Part shown: positions 16,428-24,901 of the stretch, in pieces | How the letters are laid out: each line of letters starts with the position of its first letter | Numbering within the stretch: the first letter of the stretch is position 1 | The notes under the pieces: model-generated | What the model saw: only the letters and a program-made list of their open reading frames with translations | Database searches by the model: none | What the model was told of the DNA's origin: nothing | From: Streptomyces sp. NBC_00258 | Lineage (GTDB): Bacteria > Actinomycetota > Actinomycetes > Streptomycetales > Streptomycetaceae | DNA length: 64,000 nucleotides | Direction: 5' to 3' | NCBI RefSeq assembly: GCF_036182465.1 | Contig: NZ_CP108081.1 | Coordinates: forward strand, 9,424,001 to 9,488,000 | Made by a program: the position numbers and the translations under genes

Positions 16428-17273
16428 GTGGAAGCCAACCCTCGTAGCACCGGGCGTCTGCCGGCTGCCTTCCTGACGCCCGGCTCGTCCTCGTTCATGG
16501 ACTTCCTGTCCGAACACCAGCCGGCCATCCTCCCGGGCAACCGGCAGTTGCCGCCCATGAAGGGCGTCATCGAAGCACCGCACGGGACCACGATCGTGGC
16601 CGCCACGTTCCCCGGCGGTGTCGTGCTCGCGGGTGACCGTCGGGCCACCATGGGCAACATGATCGCCCAGCGCGACATCGAGAAGGTCTTCCCGGCCGAC
16701 GAGTACTCGGCGGTGGGCATCGCCGGTACGGCCGGTCTGGCCGTGGAGATGGTGAAGCTGTTCCAGCTGGAGCTGGAGCACTTCGAGAAGGTGGAGGGCG
16801 CCACGCTCTCCCTGGAGGGCAAGGCGAACCGCCTCTCCACGATGATCCGGTCCAATCTCGGCATGGCCATGCAGGGCCTGGCCGTGGTCCCGCTCTTCGC
16901 GGGGTACGACGTGGACCGCGAGAAGGGCCGCATCTTCTCGTACGACGTGACGGGCGGCCGCTCCGAGGAACACGGCTTCGCGGCCACGGGCTCCGGCTCG
17001 ATCTTCGCCCGCGGCGCCATGAAGAAGCTCTACAGCAAGGACCTGACCGAAGACCAGGCCACGACGCTCGTCGTACAGGCGCTGTACGACGCGGCCGACG
17101 ACGACTCGGCGACCGGTGGTCCCGATGTCGCCCGCCGGATCTACCCGATCGTCACCGTGATCACCGCAGACGGATTCCGCCGCCTCACCGACGACGAGTC
17201 CTCCGAGATCGCCCGCTCGATCCTGGAGCGGCGCCTTGAGCAGCCCGACGGCCCACGGGCCGCGCTGCTCTGA
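16428..17273 (+). CDS. prcB: 20S proteasome beta subunit
   Basis: Catalytic subunit of the 20S core, 281 aa from GTG 16428 behind ggaagga. Residues 1-53 form the propeptide. Cleavage in PHG-TTIVA exposes the nucleophilic Thr54. Conserved D and K positions follow in LAGDRRATMGN and further on. Beta heptamer rings stack between alpha rings made from prcA, 57 bases downstream. The open frame extends 22 codons upstream without a plausible site, so the shorter form is preferred; its propeptide length agrees with other actinobacterial PrcB. Confidence 0.97.
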   Translation: MEANPRSTGRLPAAFLTPGSSSFMDFLSEHQPAILPGNRQLPPMKGVIEAPHGTTIVAATFPGGVVLAGDRRATMGNMIAQRDIEKVFPADEYSAVGIAGTAGLAVEMVKLFQLELEHFEKVEGATLSLEGKANRLSTMIRSNLGMAMQGLAVVPLFAGYDVDREKGRIFSYDVTGGRSEEHGFAATGSGSIFARGAMKKLYSKDLTEDQATTLVVQALYDAADDDSATGGPDVARRIYPIVTVITADGFRRLTDDESSEIARSILERRLEQPDGPRAALL

Positions 17274-17330
17274 CAGCGGACCTCTTGTCAAGGTGATCGA
17301 GTGACTTCCACAGAAAGGGACGGATAGCCG

Positions 17331-18077
17331 GTGTCGACGCCGTTCTATGTATCACCCCAGCAGGCCATGGCCGACCGGGCGGAATACGCCCGCAAGGGCA
17401 TCGCCCGTGGCCGCAGCCTCGTCGTGCTGCAGTTCGCCGACGGCATCGTGTTCGTCGGCGAGAACCCGTCCCGTGCGCTGCACAAGTTCAGCGAGATCTA
17501 TGACCGGATCGGTTTCGCTGCCGCAGGCAAATACAACGAATACGAGAACCTCCGGATCGGCGGCGTCCGTTACGCCGACCTCCGGGGCTACACCTACGAC
17601 CGTGACGACGTGACCGCCCGTGGTCTCGCCAATGTCTACGCCCAGACGCTCGGCACGATCTTCTCGTCCGCGGCGGAGAAGCCGTACGAGGTCGAGCTGG
17701 TCGTCGCCGAGGTGGGGGAGACCCCCGAGGGCGACCAGATCTACCGCCTTCCGCACGACGGGTCGATCGTGGACGAGCATGGCTCGGTCGCGGTCGGCGG
17801 CAACGCCGAGCAGATCAGCACCTACCTGGACCAGCAGCACCAGGAGGGGATGTCGCTCGCCGAGGCGCTCAAGCTGGCCGTTCAGGCGCTGTCGCGCGAC
17901 ACGAACGGTACTGAGCGGGAGATTCCCGCGGAGCGGCTGGAGGTCGCGGTGCTGGACCGTACGCGGCCGCAGCAGCGCAAGTTCAAGCGGATCACCGGCC
18001 GGCAGCTCGGTCGGTTGCTGGAGGAGGGTGGGGCGTCCACGGCCGCGGAGGCCGAGGACCCGGAGGACGAGGAGTGA
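17331..18077 (+). CDS. prcA: 20S proteasome alpha subunit
   Basis: Structural gate-forming subunit of the 20S core, 248 aa from GTG 17331 preceded by aaaggga. The N-terminus (STPFYVSPQQAMADRAEYARKG) has the signature alpha-ring gating segment. The body has the GENPSRALHKFSEIYDRIGFAAAGK region typical of actinobacterial PrcA. The acidic C-terminal tail ends EDPEDEE. It is cotranscribed with prcB, and the pair ends at the terminator at 18101. Confidence 0.97.
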   Translation: MSTPFYVSPQQAMADRAEYARKGIARGRSLVVLQFADGIVFVGENPSRALHKFSEIYDRIGFAAAGKYNEYENLRIGGVRYADLRGYTYDRDDVTARGLANVYAQTLGTIFSSAAEKPYEVELVVAEVGETPEGDQIYRLPHDGSIVDEHGSVAVGGNAEQISTYLDQQHQEGMSLAEALKLAVQALSRDTNGTEREIPAERLEVAVLDRTRPQQRKFKRITGRQLGRLLEEGGASTAAEAEDPEDEE

Positions 18078-18100
18078 CCTCCTCGACCTGATTGAACCTT

Positions 18101-18135
18101 GTGTGCCCCCGGCCTTTCGCAGGCCGGGGGCACAC
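18101..18135 (+). terminator. Terminator of the prcBA operon
   Basis: A perfect 15-bp stem (18101-18115 with 18121-18135) has the 5-base loop ttcgc. Confidence 0.85.
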
Positions 18136-18167
18136 GGTGTTTCGGGGGCTCGGGACGGTGTGTCGGG

Positions 18168-18288
18168 TGCGGGTGCGTTGTGGCTGGTCGCGCCGTTCCC
18201 CGCACCCCTGGAGAGGGTCCGCCGGTGGGCAGGGTGCGGGTTGTTCCGGGCTGGTCGCGCAGTTCCCCGCGCCCCTTACGGGGCGCCT
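18168..18288 (+). repeat. Two adjacent copies of the dispersed repeat, short subtype (copies 3a, 3b)
   Basis: Copy 3a (18168-18217) and copy 3b (18235-18288) each contain tgcggg, a ggctggtcgcgc core and ttccccgc. Copy 3b ends in the gcgcccc/ggggcgc hairpin, which also forms the last codons and stop of the lacI-type gene on the opposite strand. Confidence 0.75.
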
Positions 18289-19292
18289 GGTGGGGCTGTG
18301 GAGCCTCGGATCACCAGGTGTACGGGGATGTCCTCGCCGGTGGGCTCGCGGGCGTTCAGGACGGCCAGGAGGGTTTCCATGCCGCGTTCGCCGAAGAGGT
18401 CGGCGTCGAGGCGGACCGTCGTGAGCTCCGGGTCCAGGGCCGTGGCGAGGGCCAGGTCGTCGAGGCCGGTGACGGAGAGGTCGTCGGGGATGCGCAGGCC
18501 CAGGCGGCGGGCGGCCTTGTAGGCGCCGGCGGCCAGTTTGTCGTCGTCGCAGACCACGGCGGTGGGACGGGGGCCGGGGGCGGCCAGGGCGGTCTCGGCG
18601 GCCGCCAGGGCGCCCTCGATGGAGATCGGGGCGGGGGCGGTGCGGAGTTCCGTGCCCGGGACCGCGGCCAGGCGTTCGGCGAGTTCACGGGCGCGAACGT
18701 CGAAGGTCCAGGACGGGATGTCAGCCGCCAGGTGCAGGAAACGGCGGTGACCGAGGCCCAGCAGGTGTTCCGCGACCTGCCGTACGCCGTCGCGGATGTC
18801 GAGGTTGACCGTTGCCGCGCCCGTGCTGCCCGCCGGATCGCTGTCGAGCATCACCAGGGGCAGCTGGTCGCCGCGGATCGCCGTGAGGGCGTCGGCGGCC
18901 ATGGAGGAGGCGATCACGCCGTCCAGGGCGGCCTGTGCGGAAGCGAAGGGATCCCGTGCCGGGCCGATGCCCTCGGGGGATGGGTAGAGCACCACTCCGA
19001 AGCCGTGCTCGGCCGCCACCCGGGCCGCGCCCGTGTAGACGCCGGCGAAGAACTCGGTCGTCAGGGCGGGGACCACCAGCAGGACCGTACGCGTGCTGCC
19101 CAGACGCAGATTGCGGGCCGCGAGGTTCGGCCGGTAACCGAGCTCCCGCGCGGCCTCCCGTACGCGCTCCGCCGTCCGCTCGGAGACCCGCCCGCGCCAC
19201 TTGTCGCCGAGCACCAGCGAAACGGCCGCCTGGGACACTCCCGCGGCCTGGGCGACGTCACGGCTCGTGGGGCGGGGGCTGCCTGCTGCCAC
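18276..19292 (-). CDS. LacI-family transcriptional regulator
   Basis: Sugar-type repressor, 338 aa from GTG 19292. The N-terminal HTH (TSRDVAQAAGVSQAAVSLVLG, residues about 10-30) and hinge helix are followed by a periplasmic-binding-like effector domain. Its C-terminal sequence (STAPPGAP) is encoded by the intergenic repeat 3b, and the TAA stop lies inside that hairpin, so the tail may have been created by repeat insertion. It is divergent from an MFS transporter gene, its likely target. The effector is unknown. Confidence 0.93.
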   Translation of the reverse strand: MAAGSPRPTSRDVAQAAGVSQAAVSLVLGDKWRGRVSERTAERVREAARELGYRPNLAARNLRLGSTRTVLLVVPALTTEFFAGVYTGAARVAAEHGFGVVLYPSPEGIGPARDPFASAQAALDGVIASSMAADALTAIRGDQLPLVMLDSDPAGSTGAATVNLDIRDGVRQVAEHLLGLGHRRFLHLAADIPSWTFDVRARELAERLAAVPGTELRTAPAPISIEGALAAAETALAAPGPRPTAVVCDDDKLAAGAYKAARRLGLRIPDDLSVTGLDDLALATALDPELTTVRLDADLFGERGMETLLAVLNAREPTGEDIPVHLVIRGSTAPPGAP

Positions 19293-19335
19293 CGGTGACC
19301 TGTCTTTCTGCTGGACTCGCGGACAGCGCACATGG

Positions 19336-19364
19336 TACGTATGACGAACGAAGTTATACGTAAC
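19336..19364. promoter_or_regulatory. Candidate operator between the lacI and MFS genes
   Basis: TACGTA occurs twice, 21 bases apart (19336-19341 and 19357-19362); the second is within GTTATACGTAAC. The two copies lie on about the same face of the helix in the only shared control region. Confidence 0.4.
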
Positions 19365-19430
19365 ACTTCCGAGGCCTCCGACGGCGGGGACAGGAAAACT
19401 CGGGCATTCTGGAGCCGAAAGGGGCGGGGC

Positions 19431-20690
19431 ATGGCCACCGGTTATCTGGAGATCCTCCGAGCGAAACACGCCATGCGGCTGCTCGTCGGCACCCTGGTGG
19501 GCCGGCTGCCGAACGCGACCTCCGCGATCGCCATCGTGCTGTTCATCCGCGCGGAGGGCGGCAGCTACAGCCTCGCCGGAGCGCTCGCCGCGGTCTACGG
19601 AGTGGCCAACGCCGTGGGCCAGCCGCTGCTCGGCCGTCTGGTGGACCTCTACGGGCAGCCGCGGATCCAGCTGCCCGCCGCGCTCGTCTCCGCCCTCGCG
19701 ACCACCGTGTTCGCCCTCACGGGCACCGGGACGCTCCCGCTCGCGTACGCCCTCATCGCCGTCGCCGGACTCTTCACGCCGCCCCTGGAGGGCGGCCTGC
19801 GGGCGCTGTGGCCCTCGGTCCTCCGTAAGGAGGACCAGGTGCACACGGCGTACGCGATGGACGCGGTCGCGCAGGAAGTCATGTTCACCGTCGGGCCGTT
19901 GCTCGTGACGCTGTGCGTGTCCCTGTGGTCCGCGCAGGCCGCGCTGATCATCCTCAACGTCATCGGGGTGCTGGGCGCTCTCTCCGTGGTCGTCTCGCGG
20001 CCCTCGCGCGCGTGGCGTTCGGCGCCGCGCGAGGCGCACTGGCTCGGCGCGCTGCGCTCGCGAGGACTCATCGCCCTGCTCGGCGCGTTCCTTTTTGTCG
20101 GAATGGCGCTCGGTTCCATCACGGTCGCGAGCGTGTCGTACGCGGACGACCACGGCGGCGACGTGACGTACGGCTGGCTGATGGCCGCCATCGGGCTCGG
20201 TGCTCTCGTCGGCGGCACGGTCTACGGGGCACGGCAGTGGGGCGGCGCGCCGGAGCGGCGACTGCGCGTGCTGGTCGCCCTTCTGGCGGTCAGTTACCTG
20301 CCGCTGATGCTCATGCCGGGTGTGGTCGCCATGACGGCGCTGATGGCCCTTGCCGGAGTCTTCCTCGCACCCTGTATCGCCTGCGCGTTCATCCTCGTCG
20401 ACCGGCACGCGCCGAGGGGCACGGTCACCGAGGCGTTCTCCTGGCTCGTGACGACGTTCACGGTGGGAGCCTCCGTCGGGACGGGCCTCGCGGGACCGGT
20501 CATCGAGTGGGGCGGAGCCGTCCGGGGCTTCGCCGTATCGGGTGTCGCCGGAGGTGCCGCGCTGGTCGTTCTGCTGGCCACGGGGCGGGTCCTCGCAGCT
20601 ACGGGCGGGGGCACGGTGGTCGAGGGGGGTTCGGAAAATGATCGAAACGGTGCCCCCGAACCCCGTTTCAGCACAGGCCATCAGGCGTAA
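19431..20690 (+). CDS. MFS transporter, likely LacI-controlled
   Basis: Major facilitator superfamily permease, 419 aa from ATG 19431 behind aaagggg. About 12 hydrophobic segments are visible, with the two halves separated near residue 195-210 by a charged loop (SRPSRAWRSAPREAHW). The motif GRLVDLYGQPR after the second membrane segment matches the MFS loop 2-3 signature. It is divergent from the lacI gene and ends only nine bases before pafA, so pafA may be partly transcribed from this promoter. The substrate cannot be predicted; drug or sugar-related efflux are both possible. Confidence 0.9.
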   Translation: MATGYLEILRAKHAMRLLVGTLVGRLPNATSAIAIVLFIRAEGGSYSLAGALAAVYGVANAVGQPLLGRLVDLYGQPRIQLPAALVSALATTVFALTGTGTLPLAYALIAVAGLFTPPLEGGLRALWPSVLRKEDQVHTAYAMDAVAQEVMFTVGPLLVTLCVSLWSAQAALIILNVIGVLGALSVVVSRPSRAWRSAPREAHWLGALRSRGLIALLGAFLFVGMALGSITVASVSYADDHGGDVTYGWLMAAIGLGALVGGTVYGARQWGGAPERRLRVLVALLAVSYLPLMLMPGVVAMTALMALAGVFLAPCIACAFILVDRHAPRGTVTEAFSWLVTTFTVGASVGTGLAGPVIEWGGAVRGFAVSGVAGGAALVVLLATGRVLAATGGGTVVEGGSENDRNGAPEPRFSTGHQA

Positions 20691-20699
20691 TGTTCAGTC

Positions 20700-22061
20700 A
20701 TGGACCGCCGCATTTTCGGGCTGGAGAACGAGTACGGCGTCACGTGTACGTTCAGGGGACAGCGACGCCTGTCTCCCGACGAGGTGGCGCGGTACCTCTT
20801 CCGCCGTGTCGTGTCATGGGGCCGCAGCAGCAATGTCTTTCTGCGAAACGGCGCCCGCCTCTATCTAGACGTGGGATCACATCCGGAATACGCGACACCC
20901 GAATGTGACAACGTGACGGAACTGGTCACCCACGACAAGGCCGGCGAGCGCATTCTGGAAGGACTCCTGGTAGACGCCGAACGACGCCTGCACGAGGAAG
21001 GAATCGCGGGCGACGTCTACCTCTTCAAGAACAACACCGACTCGGCGGGCAACTCCTACGGCTGCCACGAGAACTATCTGGTGGCCCGTCACGGGGAGTT
21101 CTCCCGGCTCGCGGACATCCTCATTCCGTTCCTCGTCACGAGGCAGCTCCTCTGCGGTGCCGGCAAGGTGCTGCAGACCCCGCGTGGTGCCGTGTACTGC
21201 GTCAGCCAGCGCGCCGAGCACATCTGGGAGGGCGTCTCCTCGGCGACGACCCGCTCCCGGCCGATCATCAACACCCGGGACGAACCGCACGCGGACGCCG
21301 AGCGCTACCGCCGGCTGCACGTCATCGTCGGCGACTCGAACATGTCCGAGACGACCATGCTCCTCAAGGTCGGTGCCACCGACCTCGTGCTGCGCATGAT
21401 CGAGGCGGGCACGGTGATGCGCGACCTGACCCTGGAGAACCCGATCCGGGCCATCCGCGAGGTCAGCCACGACATCACGGGCCGCCGCAAGGTGCGCCTG
21501 GCCAGCGGCCGCGAGGCCTCTGCTCTCGAGGTGCAGCGCGAGTACTACGAGAAGGCCGTGGACTTCGTCGAGCGCCGCGGTATCCGTACCGGCGTCGTCG
21601 ACCAGGTTCTGGAGCTGTGGGGCCGCACACTCGACTCGATCGAGTCCGAGGACCTCGACCGGATCGGTACCGAAATCGACTGGGTGATGAAGTACAAGCT
21701 CATCGAGCGGTATCGCGCCAAGCACAACATGACCATGTCGCACCCGCGTGTCGCTCAGATAGACCTCGCCTACCACGACATCCACCGTCGCCGAGGTCTC
21801 TACTACCTGCTGGAGAAGCGGGGCCAAGCCGCCCGGATCTGCAACGACTTGAAGATCTTCGAGGGCAAGTCCGTACCGCCGCAGACCACTCGGGCCCGGC
21901 TGCGCGGCGACTTCATCCGGCGCGCTCAGGAACAGCGTCGTGATTTCACCGTCGACTGGGTCCATCTGAAGCTCAACGACCAGGCACAGCGCACCGTGTT
22001 GTGCAAGGACCCGTTCCGTTCCGTCGACGACCGGGTGGAGAAGCTGATCGCCGGGATGTAG
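20700..22061 (+). CDS. pafA: Pup ligase PafA
   Basis: ATP-dependent ligase that joins the C-terminal Glu of Pup to substrate lysines, 453 aa. MDRRIFGLENEYG at the N-terminus carries the ATP/Mg motif. SYGCHENYL and INTRDEPHADAERYRR (near residue 190) are shared with Dop. The Dop-specific loop after residue 35 is absent, which with the length distinguishes the two. It starts at ATG 20700, nine bases after the MFS stop, with a weak ribosome-binding site. A perfect terminator follows at 22079. Confidence 0.97.
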   Translation: MDRRIFGLENEYGVTCTFRGQRRLSPDEVARYLFRRVVSWGRSSNVFLRNGARLYLDVGSHPEYATPECDNVTELVTHDKAGERILEGLLVDAERRLHEEGIAGDVYLFKNNTDSAGNSYGCHENYLVARHGEFSRLADILIPFLVTRQLLCGAGKVLQTPRGAVYCVSQRAEHIWEGVSSATTRSRPIINTRDEPHADAERYRRLHVIVGDSNMSETTMLLKVGATDLVLRMIEAGTVMRDLTLENPIRAIREVSHDITGRRKVRLASGREASALEVQREYYEKAVDFVERRGIRTGVVDQVLELWGRTLDSIESEDLDRIGTEIDWVMKYKLIERYRAKHNMTMSHPRVAQIDLAYHDIHRRRGLYYLLEKRGQAARICNDLKIFEGKSVPPQTTRARLRGDFIRRAQEQRRDFTVDWVHLKLNDQAQRTVLCKDPFRSVDDRVEKLIAGM

Positions 22062-22078
22062 GCGGTCGTCCGCACGGC

Positions 22079-22113
22079 AGAGGTCCTGTACACCGCGGGT
22101 GTACAGGACCTCT
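22079..22113 (+). terminator. Terminator of pafA
   Basis: A perfect 16-bp stem (22079-22094 with 22098-22113) has a 3-base loop and is followed by TT. Confidence 0.85.
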
Positions 22114-22226
22114 TTCATGTCCTCGGCTGTATGTCCTCGACCGGCACGGTCGGTTCCGCCTGCCCCGGCCCAGTGCCGTGAGGGCCTAGAGTGGCCGGAC
22201 CCTGTTCGAGCGACCTGAGGACCGAT

Positions 22227-23240
22227 GTGCGACGCCGACTTGCTGCTCTCCTGATCGTGCCTGCCCTGGCGCTGACCGCGTCCGCCTGCGGAAGCGACGA
22301 CGACAAGGGCGACAAGGACAAGGCCGACCCGTCGGCGTCGTCCTCCGCCTCCTCCGCGGGCGCACCGAAGCCGGTGGACTCGGCGTCGCCGATGCCCGAG
22401 GTCAAGGGCGCCTTCGGCAAGAAGGCGACGATCGAGGTGCCCAAGGGTGACCCGAGCGACAAGTTCGTCGTGCACGCGGTCTCCGAGGGCGACGGCGCGG
22501 TGGTGAAGAAGGACGATCTGGTGTCGATGAACTTCACCGGCAAGGTCTGGAAGAGCGGCAAGGACCTCGGCTCCACCTACCAGGAGGGCGGGGCCCCGCA
22601 GTTGGTCACGGCCGGTTCCGACACGGTCATCCCGGCGTTCTCCAAGGCGCTCGTGGGGCAGAAGGAGGGCAGCCGCGTCCTGGTTGTCGCTCCGCCGGCC
22701 GCCGGCTTCGGCAGCCAGGGCAACCAACAGGCCGGAGTCTCGGGCACCGACACCCTGGTCTTCGCGCTCGACGTGGGCGACGTCGTCCCGAAGAAGGTCG
22801 AGGGCAAGCAGGCCGCCATCCCGTCGGACCTGCCGCAGATCAAGGCCGACGACGAGGCGCCCGCCACGATCTCCGTCCCGAAGAACGACCCGCCGGCCAA
22901 GCTGGTCGACCAGGTCCTCATCCAGGGCAAGGGCGCCGAGGTGAAGAGCGGCCAGTCGGTCACCATGCAGTACAGCGGCGCCGCCTGGGAGATCAACAAG
23001 GGCAAGGAGAAGGCCACTCTCTTCGACTCGTCCTGGAAGAGCGGCCAGCCCTTCAGCACCGTCATCGGTCAGGGCCAGGTCATCCCCGGCTGGGACAAGG
23101 GGATCGTCGGCAAGCACGTCGGGGACCGGGTCCTGCTGGTGATTCCGGCCGCCCAGGCGTACGGCGACGAGGCCAAGGGCAAGGAGTTGCCCGCCAAGTC
23201 CACCCTCGTGTTCGTGGTCGACATTCTGGCCACGAGCTGA
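22227..23240 (+). CDS. Lipoprotein with two FKBP-type peptidyl-prolyl isomerase domains
   Basis: Secreted, lipid-anchored cis-trans prolyl isomerase, 337 aa from GTG 22227. The signal peptide ends at the lipobox ASAC with cysteine 21. A Lys/Asp/Ser-rich linker precedes domain 1 (about residues 65-195) and domain 2 (about residues 215-337). Domain 2 keeps the typical VIPGWDKGIVGKHVGDRVLLVIP signature; domain 1 is more divergent (VIPAFSKALVGQKEGSRVLVV). TAGAGT-like -10 TAGAGT lies at 22187-22192. It is followed by a cytoplasmic single-domain FKBP, and both flank the proteasome genes in related genomes. Confidence 0.92.
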   Translation: MRRRLAALLIVPALALTASACGSDDDKGDKDKADPSASSSASSAGAPKPVDSASPMPEVKGAFGKKATIEVPKGDPSDKFVVHAVSEGDGAVVKKDDLVSMNFTGKVWKSGKDLGSTYQEGGAPQLVTAGSDTVIPAFSKALVGQKEGSRVLVVAPPAAGFGSQGNQQAGVSGTDTLVFALDVGDVVPKKVEGKQAAIPSDLPQIKADDEAPATISVPKNDPPAKLVDQVLIQGKGAEVKSGQSVTMQYSGAAWEINKGKEKATLFDSSWKSGQPFSTVIGQGQVIPGWDKGIVGKHVGDRVLLVIPAAQAYGDEAKGKELPAKSTLVFVVDILATS

Positions 23241-23292
23241 GAGTGACAGACTGTCCGGGTTGCCCCACCGAGAACAAGCAGGAGCCAGAAAC

Positions 23293-23667
23293 GTGAGCAT
23301 CGAGAAGCCCGAGATCGACTTCCCGGGCGGCGAGCCCCCGGCGGACCTCGAGATCAAGGACATCTGGGAGGGCGACGGCCCGGTTGCCAAGGCGGGCGAC
23401 ACCGTCTCCGTCCACTACGTGGGCGTGGCCTTCTCCTCCGGCGAGGAGTTCGACGCGTCCTGGAACCGCGGTACGCCGCTCCAGTTCCAGCTGGGCGTCG
23501 GCCAGGTCATCGCGGGCTGGGACCAGGGCGTACAGGGCATGAAGGTCGGCGGACGCCGTCAGCTGATCATCCCCTCGCACCTCGCCTACGGCGAGCGTGG
23601 CGCCGGTGGCGGCCGTATCGCGCCCGGCGAGGCGCTGATCTTCGTCTGCGACCTGGTCGGCGTCTGA
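23293..23667 (+). CDS. FKBP-type peptidyl-prolyl isomerase, single domain
   Basis: Cytoplasmic FK506-binding-protein homologue, 124 aa from GTG 23293 after an aggagcc site. The domain is complete: GDTVSVHYVG, the aromatic pocket around SWNRGTPLQFQLG, VIAGWDQGVQGMKVGGRRQLIIP and the C-terminal LIFVCDLVGV. There is no signal peptide, unlike its upstream paralogue 52 bases away. Both are probably cotranscribed. Confidence 0.95.
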   Translation: MSIEKPEIDFPGGEPPADLEIKDIWEGDGPVAKAGDTVSVHYVGVAFSSGEEFDASWNRGTPLQFQLGVGQVIAGWDQGVQGMKVGGRRQLIIPSHLAYGERGAGGGRIAPGEALIFVCDLVGV

Positions 23668-23703
23668 GCCTTCGCGGAGGGCCGGCCGGGGGACACCCAC
23701 GGT

Positions 23704-23785
23704 CCGGTCACCACGAGAGCCGAGTACGACCCGATCACCACGAGGGCCGGAGCACGGCCCGGTGATCACGAAGGTCTGATGACGG
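23704..23785 (+). repeat. Degenerate 27-bp tandem repeat
   Basis: Units at 23704-23730 and 23731-23757 share 21 of 27 bases (ccgRtcaccacgag core). A third, weaker unit covers 23759-23785, and further ccgatc/tgatcacgg fragments reach 23832. The whole gap between the FKBP and pafB genes appears built from them. Confidence 0.65.
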
Positions 23786-23836
23786 TCCGATCTTCGTACG
23801 CCGTGTGATCACGGTCCGACCGGACCCGATCACTTG

Positions 23837-23864
23837 GGGCCCATGCCAGTCCGGGCATGGGCCC
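23837..23864 (+). terminator. Terminator before pafB
   Basis: An 11-bp perfect stem (gggcccatgcc with ggcatgggccc) has a 6-base loop and is followed by tcggcttt. Confidence 0.75.
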
Positions 23865-23931
23865 TCGGCTTTGCCGCGACACCCCGGGGCGGTACGGTCA
23901 TCGGTCGGAAGCACCATAGGGAAGGGCATCG

Positions 23932-24885
23932 ATGGCCATTGCCAAGGCAGAGCGGCTGATGAACCTGGCGCTGTGTCTGCTCGGGACCCGGCGGCCGCTC
24001 AGCAAGCGCGAGCTCCGCGAGTCCATCGAGGCCTATCTGGAAGCGAGCTCGGACGACTCCTTCAACCGGATGTTCGAGCGCGACAAGGACGATCTGCGCG
24101 AACTCGGCCTGGTCATCGAGACGGTGGAGAACCTCGACGGCGAAGTCGGCTATCTGGCCCGCCGCGACAGCAACCGGCTGCCTCCCATCACTCTCGACGC
24201 CGAAGAGGCCGCGGCCCTCGGCCTCGCAGCCAAGGTCTGGCAGCAGGCCCGCCTCGCGGGCGCGGCGAGCGGCGCCCTGCAGAAACTCCGCGCCGCGGGC
24301 CTCCCCGAGGACGTCGATCCGTACGAGGCCCACGGCGCCCTTGAACCCCGCATCCCCGTGCACGAGGCCGCCTTCGAACCCCTGATGCTCGCCTGCCGCG
24401 ACCGGCGGCCCGTCGCCTTCGACTACCGCAAGGCCACCGCGGCCCGGCCCGAGCCACGCCTCGTCGAGCCGTGGGCCCTGGAGTGCTGGCGCGGCCACTG
24501 GTACCTGGCCGGCTGGGACCGCGACCGGAGCGCCGAGCGGGTCTTCCGGCTGTCCAGGATCACCGGCAAGGTCCGTACACGCGGCGGAAAGTACACGGCC
24601 CAGGTACCCGACGTCGTCACCGTGCGTGAGACCGTCGCGAGCTGGGCGGGGGACATCGCCGACCGTTCCGCGCTGATCCGGCTGCGCTCGGGCTCGGGCT
24701 ACCCGCTGCGCGCCAAGGCCGCCTCGGTACGGGAACTCGGTGACGGGTGGGACGAGTTGGAGATTCCGTACGGGCACGGTCTGGATGCCTGGCTCGTCGA
24801 GTTCGGGCCCGACGTGGTCGTCCTGGAACCCGCCGAGCTGCGGGCCGACGTCGTCGACCGGCTGCGCGCCGTGGCCAAGGGCTGA
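23932..24885 (+). CDS. pafB: WYL-domain regulator PafB
   Basis: Subunit of the PafBC transcription activator, which in mycobacteria induces DNA-repair genes independently of LexA and RecA. It is 317 aa. The N-terminal winged HTH covers residues about 1-70 (KAERLMNLALCLLGTRRPLSKREL), and the WYL ligand-sensing domain covers about 140-225 (RRPVAFDYRKA, ALECWRGHWYLAGWDRDR). A WCX-like C-terminal domain follows. pafC lies 16 bases downstream, so the two are a transcription unit, and PafB and PafC form a heterodimer. Promoter matches at helY and pup suggest the system works here too. Confidence 0.95.
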   Translation: MAIAKAERLMNLALCLLGTRRPLSKRELRESIEAYLEASSDDSFNRMFERDKDDLRELGLVIETVENLDGEVGYLARRDSNRLPPITLDAEEAAALGLAAKVWQQARLAGAASGALQKLRAAGLPEDVDPYEAHGALEPRIPVHEAAFEPLMLACRDRRPVAFDYRKATAARPEPRLVEPWALECWRGHWYLAGWDRDRSAERVFRLSRITGKVRTRGGKYTAQVPDVVTVRETVASWAGDIADRSALIRLRSGSGYPLRAKAASVRELGDGWDELEIPYGHGLDAWLVEFGPDVVVLEPAELRADVVDRLRAVAKG

Positions 24886-24901
24886 GGGGGAACGTAAGAA
24901 A

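Noticed and set aside
17284..17307. TTGTCA before prcA as a PafBC promoter
   Set aside because: The bases at the -10 place are TGACTT, not TAnnnT, and prcA is cotranscribed with prcB.
19293..20681. Upstream extension of the lacI-type frame to 801 codons
   Set aside because: The extension is antisense to the MFS gene; the HTH begins right after GTG 19292.
20877..23402. An 841-codon antisense frame over pafA and the FKBP genes
   Set aside because: It is a shadow of well-identified plus-strand genes and has no motif of its own.
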